From Actinomycetota bacterium (GTDB taxonomy: Bacteria > Actinomycetota > Actinomycetes > S36-B12): a stretch of DNA of 10,899 nucleotides. The stretch is from NCBI GenBank assembly GCA_947499275.1, contig CANMNM010000022.1:1-10899 (forward strand), in the 5' to 3' direction. The translations under genes and the position numbers were made by a program. The stretch's first letter is position 1; each line of letters opens with the position of its first letter. Under the pieces are notes generated by a model. The model was not told the DNA's origin. It did no database searches and saw only the letters and a list, made by a program, of their open reading frames with translations. This document shows positions 6,970-10,899 of the stretch, piece by piece.

Positions 6970-8319
6970 ATGACAATTGCTGCCGAGCAAGTGATTAATG
7001 GGATAATTCAAGAACGCAATTTGGTCACTGAGCTTCCCGGTCCCCGTTCCCTGGCGCTTTTGGCTCGAAAAGAGAACGCGGTCTCAGCCGGTGTGGGCAT
7101 TGGCCTCCCCGTTTTTATCACCAAGGCTGGTGGGGGAATTCTTATTGACGCAGACGGGAACTCGCTCATTGACATGGGTTCAGGTATCGCGGTAACCACT
7201 GTTGGTAACGCAAATCCCGAAGTGGCTGGTCGAGTCGCAGCGCAAGTTGCCAACTTCACCCACACCTGTTTCATGGTCACTCCCTATGAAGGTTACGTCG
7301 AAGTATGCGAAGTCCTCAACCGGCTCACCCCAGGAGATCATGAAAAGCGAAGTGCACTGTTTAACTCGGGAGCCGAAGCAGTTGAAAATGCGGTAAAAAT
7401 TGCACGCGCTTTCACGGGTCGACAAGCTGTCGTGGTCGTTGAGCATGGGTACCACGGACGCACCAATCTCACAATGGGCATGACAGCAAAAAACATGCCG
7501 TATAAGCACTCTTTCGGCCCATTCGCCCCAGAAATTTATCGGGTGCCCGTCTCCTATCCCTTTCACGATGGTCCCCACGGTGGCGCCGAAGTTGCCGCGT
7601 GGGCCATCTCGCGCATGGAAAAAGAAATTGGCGCAACAAATATCGCCGCAATTGTCATTGAGCCAATTTTGGGTGAAGGTGGCTTTAGCGTCCCGGCACC
7701 CGGATACTTCAAAGCCATAGCTGATTACGCACATGCAAATGGAATCGTTTTCGTTGCAGACGAGATCCAGTCCGGATTCGCTCGCACAGGCGATTGGTTT
7801 GCTAGTGAATTCGAAGGTGTTGTTCCCGACTTAATCACCACTGCGAAGGGGATTGCCGGCGGAATGCCGCTCGCCGCCGTTACTGGCCGCGCCGAAATCA
7901 TGGACTCGGTGCATGCAGGTGGCCTGGGTGGCACCTATGGCGGAAATCCTGTTGCCTGCGCCGCAGCACTTGGGTCCATGGCATGGATGCAAGAGCACGA
8001 TGCCCGTCAAATCGCTAAAGAGATTGAAGCGGTCATGTTGTCACGACTCACCGCCATGCAAATCAATCATCCGACTATTGGCGATATTCGCGGTCGAGGC
8101 GCAATGATTGCCATTGAACTCGTTAAACCCGGAACGATAGAACCCGATGCGGCTAGAACCACCGCACTCAACAAGTACTGCCACCAACACGGGGTAGTGA
8201 CGCTCACGGCGGGTACCTACGGCAACGTATTTAGATTCCTACCCCCATTAACGATTCCAATCCCGCTGCTTGAAGAGGCACTAGGAATTCTTGAAGCAGC
8301 ATTTGAGGCAACGGCGTAA
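6970..8319 (+). CDS. gabT: 4-aminobutyrate (GABA) aminotransferase, class III PLP enzyme
   Basis: A PLP-dependent class III aminotransferase of 449 residues, predicted to move the amino group of GABA to 2-oxoglutarate, giving succinate semialdehyde and glutamate in the cytoplasm. Visible motifs are the phosphate-binding SGAEAVENAVKIAR (133-146), the aromatic HGYHGRT (159-165), and EPILGEGGF (231-239). VADEIQSGF (262-270) contains D264, which contacts the pyridine nitrogen. The PLP lysine is K293 in TTAKGIAGGMP. The N-terminal segment LVTELPGPRS (18-27) resembles actinobacterial GabT proteins. The gene is alone on the plus strand, divergent from dxr and convergent with the agmatinase-like gene 13 bases downstream. 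Its neighbours fit a GABA-forming polyamine or guanidino pathway. Closely related activities such as 5-aminovalerate or putrescine transamination cannot be excluded, but GABA is the best call. Confidence 0.92.
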   Translation: MTIAAEQVINGIIQERNLVTELPGPRSLALLARKENAVSAGVGIGLPVFITKAGGGILIDADGNSLIDMGSGIAVTTVGNANPEVAGRVAAQVANFTHTCFMVTPYEGYVEVCEVLNRLTPGDHEKRSALFNSGAEAVENAVKIARAFTGRQAVVVVEHGYHGRTNLTMGMTAKNMPYKHSFGPFAPEIYRVPVSYPFHDGPHGGAEVAAWAISRMEKEIGATNIAAIVIEPILGEGGFSVPAPGYFKAIADYAHANGIVFVADEIQSGFARTGDWFASEFEGVVPDLITTAKGIAGGMPLAAVTGRAEIMDSVHAGGLGGTYGGNPVACAAALGSMAWMQEHDARQIAKEIEAVMLSRLTAMQINHPTIGDIRGRGAMIAIELVKPGTIEPDAARTTALNKYCHQHGVVTLTAGTYGNVFRFLPPLTIPIPLLEEALGILEAAFEATA

Positions 8320-8332
8320 CCGGAGACTTTAC

Positions 8333-9358
8333 TTACTCCCCTGGAATCCGGCCTTCGAGCAATGGTTGCGAGGGATCCCATGTCGTTCCATCCTGTTGAT
8401 CCTTGCGACGCCGGGCAATTGCACTGAGGGCTTCCAATACAACGCGATTACCCAAAAGTGCTGTGATATCAGCGTGGTCAAATGGAGGAGACACCTCAAC
8501 AATATCCATGCCGACAATGGGGAGTTCATAACAAATCCTGCGGACTGCATCGAGTAATTCGCGTGCACTTAGACCACCAGGTTCAGGCGTACCGGTCCCC
8601 GGCGCATGTCCTGGGTCACACACATCAATATCGACACTGAGAAAAATTCCATCACAATCATCCATAGCAATTTCGCACGCCTGTGTCAGACATTCATTGA
8701 GGCCGCGAGAAACAATTTCGCTCATCTCATAGGAGCGCATTCCTTGTTCGGCCATCCAGTTGAGCGTTTCTGGCTCGGGCCAATAGCCTCGCAATCCAAT
8801 TTGAATGAATCGGTCGCCGCGAACAGCACCGGATTCAATTAGCCTGCGCATCGGTTGACCGTGGCCAATGAGCGAACCGAAAGAGATGTCACCGGTATCA
8901 GCGTGTGCATCAAAATGAATTACCCCAATTCTTCCCCAACCATGTGCCCGCGCCACGCCCGTTGCATCAGGCCAAGTAATTGTGTGGTCACCGCCGAGCA
9001 CAATTGGGATTGCTCCGGAACGTGCAATTTTCTCAATTTCAACTTCAAGGTCAGCACATGAACGAGCCGCGTCACCGCTATACAACTCGACATCGCCGGC
9101 ATCAACAACTTTCAAATCTTTCAAGCCATCGACTCGCATTGCAAGGGAAGGCCTACTACCGTCATGCTCTAGATAACAGGCCGCCCGCAGCGCCTGCGGA
9201 CCAAAGCGCGCTCCGGCCCGATAAGACGTTCCGCCGTCAAAGGGCGCACCAACTATCACGACATCGGCGTCGGCATAACTGGCGCGCTCGTCAAGATCGC
9301 ACTCGGGCACACCTAAAAAGGTGTAATTGGGACCAAACTGACTGCCGTATCGTGCCAT
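8333..9358 (-). CDS. speB: Agmatinase-family ureohydrolase (agmatinase or guanidinobutyrase)
   Basis: A binuclear manganese ureohydrolase of 341 residues that would split a guanidino compound into an amine and urea. All six metal ligands of the family are visible: H125 in GGDHTITWPD, D150, H152 and D154 in FDAHADT, and D243 and D245 in VDIDVCDPG. GAPFDGGTSYRAGARFGP (37-54) and EVSPPFDHADITA (288-300) are further family signatures. The substrate loop reads GHGQPMRRLIESG (165-177), which resembles proteins usually annotated as agmatinase in actinobacteria. If the substrate is agmatine the product is putrescine; if it is 4-guanidinobutyrate the product is GABA, the substrate of the neighbouring gabT product. 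Sequence alone does not settle this. The ATG follows the oxidoreductase stop by 15 bases with AGGG 7 bases upstream, so the two are one operon. Confidence 0.88.
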   Translation of the reverse strand: MARYGSQFGPNYTFLGVPECDLDERASYADADVVIVGAPFDGGTSYRAGARFGPQALRAACYLEHDGSRPSLAMRVDGLKDLKVVDAGDVELYSGDAARSCADLEVEIEKIARSGAIPIVLGGDHTITWPDATGVARAHGWGRIGVIHFDAHADTGDISFGSLIGHGQPMRRLIESGAVRGDRFIQIGLRGYWPEPETLNWMAEQGMRSYEMSEIVSRGLNECLTQACEIAMDDCDGIFLSVDIDVCDPGHAPGTGTPEPGGLSARELLDAVRRICYELPIVGMDIVEVSPPFDHADITALLGNRVVLEALSAIARRRKDQQDGTTWDPSQPLLEGRIPGE

Positions 9359-9365
9359 GTTCTCA

Positions 9366-9369
9366 CCCT
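9366..9369 (-). promoter_or_regulatory. Ribosome binding site of the agmatinase-family gene
   Basis: The minus strand reads AGGG in the 15-base gap after the oxidoreductase TGA, 7 bases before the ATG at 9356-9358. It supports that start and translation from a shared transcript. Confidence 0.6.
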
Positions 9370-9373
9370 ACTC

Positions 9374-10786
9374 TCAGGAATCGAAACCAAGACCTAGTGA
9401 GTCAAGCAAACGCAACCACAAATTTCGTTTTCCACTTTCTCGATCCGCTTTCTGCAATGACTTTATGGTCCACGCAATCACCCAGCGGCGAAATGGCTCT
9501 GGTGGAAAGGGGAGCGGCTTTGTCTTAACCATCTGCAAATTAGTTCTTGGCGTTACCCGCCCCTGCAAAAGGTCCAAGGACGTGAGTGCGGCAAAGCGTG
9601 ACGCTCCCACTCCCAGCCCGGTGAATCCGGCAACATAAACAGTTTTTCCCCCATGCGCTTTGCCCCAGAAAGCACTAAATCGCGAGCAGGTATCAATTGC
9701 ACCACCCCATCCGTGGGTGAAATTTACATCGGCGAGCTGTGGGAAAGTCTGCACAAAGTGGTCTGCTAGCCGAGCGAAGGAGTCAAGGTCAGTGTCAAAC
9801 TCGGGTTTAACGCCGGCTTTACCCTGGTAGAGCGCGTCGTAGCCTCCAAATAGAATCCGACCGTCTTCGGTGATTCGGTAGTAATGAAATTGATTGCCAC
9901 TGTCACCCACACCTTCGCGGCTGAGCCATCCAATGGACGCCCGTTGCTCACTGCTGAGTGGTTCGCTCACCAAAACGTAGTCATAAACCGGTACTACTAG
10001 ATGCTTGATTCTTTTCAGCAAAGGAGGATAAGCATTCGTCGCCAGAACAACCAAGCGCCCTTTAACGCAATGAACACCCACGTTGATTCGAACAAAATTT
10101 CCCGAGTCTTTCAACTCACCCGCTTTGGAGTGTTCAAAAATTTCTACGCCCAAACGTTCAAGTTCGCGGGCTAACCCCCAGGCCAACCGTGCCGGGTCCA
10201 CGATCGCAACATCAGGATTAAAAAGCGCTCCTTGGTAAATCGGTGAATTAACGTGAACTCGAGTTTGTTCAGCCGTCAAGTATTGCGACGCCACCCCCAA
10301 TTCTTTCATTTCTGCATGAACTCGCTTCAAGTTTTGCACTTGATAATCTTCGACTGCTACGTCAATTTCACCAGAAACAAGCCAGTCGCAGTCAATGCGC
10401 AATTCACCTATTCGACTCCCAAGCTCTGCAAGGTTTTGTGATCCCAAACGGAGAAGCTCTGACATTTCACTTGGCCAACGTGAAAGGCCGTTACTGAAAC
10501 CGTGCGTCAACGTAGCCGAAACAAAACCACCATTTCTACCGGTAGCTCCGCCCGCAATGCGGTCACCTTCGAGAACAACAATCTTCCAATGCGGATTCTC
10601 AATAGCCGCCTCCAAAGCCGACCACAGTCCGGTAAAACCAGCCCCAATTACGACTAGGTCGGCTTCGATATCGTGACTTACGGGCGGCTTAGCCGTGGGT
10701 CGCGCAGGGTTATCCAGCCAGAAGCTTTCATGGTGAAGTGACTTGGTCTTACTGTAAGCATTTTGTGAAGGAATAGCAGTAAACAT
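9374..10786 (-). CDS. DAO-family FAD-dependent oxidoreductase, PuuB-like amine oxidase
   Basis: A flavoprotein of 470 residues in the D-amino-acid oxidase/glycine oxidase superfamily, related to gamma-glutamylputrescine oxidase PuuB. The N-terminal Rossmann fold has VVIGAGFTGLWSA (45-57) and the ribose-binding acidic residue E73 in VVLEGD. GRNGG is at 83-87. The substrate domain contains RITEDGRILFGGYDALY (304-320). The C-terminal FAD-binding segment has HGWGGAIDTCSR (358-369) and VAGFTGLGVGASR (385-397). A tail of about 60 residues, proline-rich then helical and ending LLDSLGLGFDS, is longer than in E. coli PuuB. No signal peptide is seen, so it should be cytoplasmic. It is first in an operon with the agmatinase-family gene, so an amine or gamma-glutamyl-amine substrate is likely but inferred. 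The ATG has AAGGA six bases upstream. Glycine, sarcosine or other amine oxidase activity is possible. Confidence 0.85.
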   Translation of the reverse strand: MFTAIPSQNAYSKTKSLHHESFWLDNPARPTAKPPVSHDIEADLVVIGAGFTGLWSALEAAIENPHWKIVVLEGDRIAGGATGRNGGFVSATLTHGFSNGLSRWPSEMSELLRLGSQNLAELGSRIGELRIDCDWLVSGEIDVAVEDYQVQNLKRVHAEMKELGVASQYLTAEQTRVHVNSPIYQGALFNPDVAIVDPARLAWGLARELERLGVEIFEHSKAGELKDSGNFVRINVGVHCVKGRLVVLATNAYPPLLKRIKHLVVPVYDYVLVSEPLSSEQRASIGWLSREGVGDSGNQFHYYRITEDGRILFGGYDALYQGKAGVKPEFDTDLDSFARLADHFVQTFPQLADVNFTHGWGGAIDTCSRFSAFWGKAHGGKTVYVAGFTGLGVGASRFAALTSLDLLQGRVTPRTNLQMVKTKPLPFPPEPFRRWVIAWTIKSLQKADRESGKRNLWLRLLDSLGLGFDS

Positions 10787-10792
10787 GTGGGA

Positions 10793-10797
10793 TCCTT
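10793..10797 (-). promoter_or_regulatory. Ribosome binding site of the FAD oxidoreductase gene
   Basis: The minus strand reads AAGGA, 6 bases before the ATG at 10784-10786. Its first two bases belong to the inverted repeat at 10796-10815, so protein binding or RNA folding there could affect translation. Confidence 0.7.
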
Positions 10798-10815
10798 ACG
10801 TCGAAGTTAACGTAA
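10796..10815. promoter_or_regulatory. Inverted repeat in the oxidoreductase leader, possible operator or RNA hairpin
   Basis: Arms TTACGT (10796-10801) and ACGTAA (10810-10815) are perfect and separated by 8 bases that include part of the palindrome GTTAAC (10806-10811). The element lies immediately upstream of, and overlaps by two bases, the ribosome binding site of the oxidoreductase-agmatinase operon. It could be a repressor operator or a small hairpin in the mRNA. Six-base arms in a 113-base region can occur by chance, so this is tentative. Confidence 0.3.
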
Positions 10816-10877
10816 TGAGCCAGACCGAGCGCCTGACTTTCCCACCAATCCCCTCGCAACTCATCAATTTCAGTTTC

Positions 10878-10883
10878 AGATTA
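10878..10883 (-). promoter_or_regulatory. Possible -10 element for the oxidoreductase-agmatinase operon
   Basis: The minus strand reads TAATCT, fitting TANNNT, and would give a 5' leader of about 85 bases containing the inverted repeat. The matching -35 would lie beyond the window edge, so the call cannot be tested here. Confidence 0.2.
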
Positions 10884-10889
10884 ACTCTT

Positions 10890-10897
10890 AGGAAGAA
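10890..10897 (+). promoter_or_regulatory. Possible ribosome binding site of a plus-strand gene starting beyond the window
   Basis: AGGAAGAA lies two bases from the right edge on the plus strand and would be well placed for a start codon just outside. If real, the 113-base region is a divergent promoter region. The gene itself is not visible, so this is only a hint. Confidence 0.2.
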
Positions 10898-10899
10898 AC

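Noticed and set aside
7180..7734. A 184-codon minus-strand frame opposite gabT
   Set aside because: It is antisense to the PLP-enzyme core, and the translation shows no family features.
8980..9528. A 182-codon plus-strand frame rich in Arg, His and Gln across the agmatinase/oxidoreductase junction
   Set aside because: The odd composition is what the reverse complement of ordinary codons gives. It spans the operon junction antisense, with no support as a gene.
10868..10879. TTTCAG repeated twice near the right edge
   Set aside because: Two copies of a six-base unit are too little to call a repeat element, and the context is cut off by the window edge.
1..10899. Search for defence systems, phage genes, insertion sequences, CRISPR arrays, tRNAs and a novel system
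   Set aside because: All the space is filled by recognised housekeeping or catabolic genes and gaps of at most 113 bases. No such element could be supported.

Overview
The window is a densely packed bacterial chromosome segment, with nine protein genes and only about 390 non-coding bases. The encoded proteins point to an Actinomycetota member. The order dxr - M50 protease - ispG - GNAT/DUF4081 - proS is a well-known actinobacterial arrangement. ProRS, IspG and the agmatinase-like protein also carry sequence features I associate with actinobacterial orthologues. Base composition judged by eye from a few lines is near half G+C, which is low for the phylum. With the tight packing, this suggests a streamlined, perhaps planktonic freshwater lineage of the Nanopelagicales or Luna/Rhodoluna type. 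That placement is inference, not a result.

Left block (1-6874, all minus strand, transcribed right to left): dxr (GTG start, possibly leaderless), an RseP/Rip1-type site-2 protease, ispG, and a two-domain GNAT acetyltransferase are separated by 22, 23 and 6 bases and look like one operon. After a 101-base gap comes proS. A TSUP/TauE-SafE-type membrane transporter follows, overlapping the end of proS by 13 bases and running off the left edge. Dxr and IspG are the second and the sixth (penultimate) enzymes of the MEP isoprenoid pathway. The intramembrane protease would process membrane proteins such as anti-sigma factors, and ProRS charges tRNA-Pro.

Right block (6970-10786): gabT on the plus strand starts from a 95-base region shared divergently with dxr. 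It ends 13 bases from a convergent minus-strand pair: a DAO-family FAD oxidoreductase (PuuB-like) followed 15 bases later by an agmatinase-family ureohydrolase. Together they read as a small polyamine/guanidino-compound to GABA catabolic module. The amine is deguanidinated with release of urea, amines are oxidised by the FAD enzyme, and GabT transaminates GABA to succinate semialdehyde. The exact ureohydrolase substrate is open.

The last 113 bases (10787-10899) hold the leader of the oxidoreductase gene, with a small inverted repeat touching its ribosome binding site, and perhaps the start of another transcription unit. I found no RNA gene, insertion sequence, CRISPR array, phage gene or defence system, and no convincing undescribed system. 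The findings are modest points about regulation, gene starts and substrate assignment.
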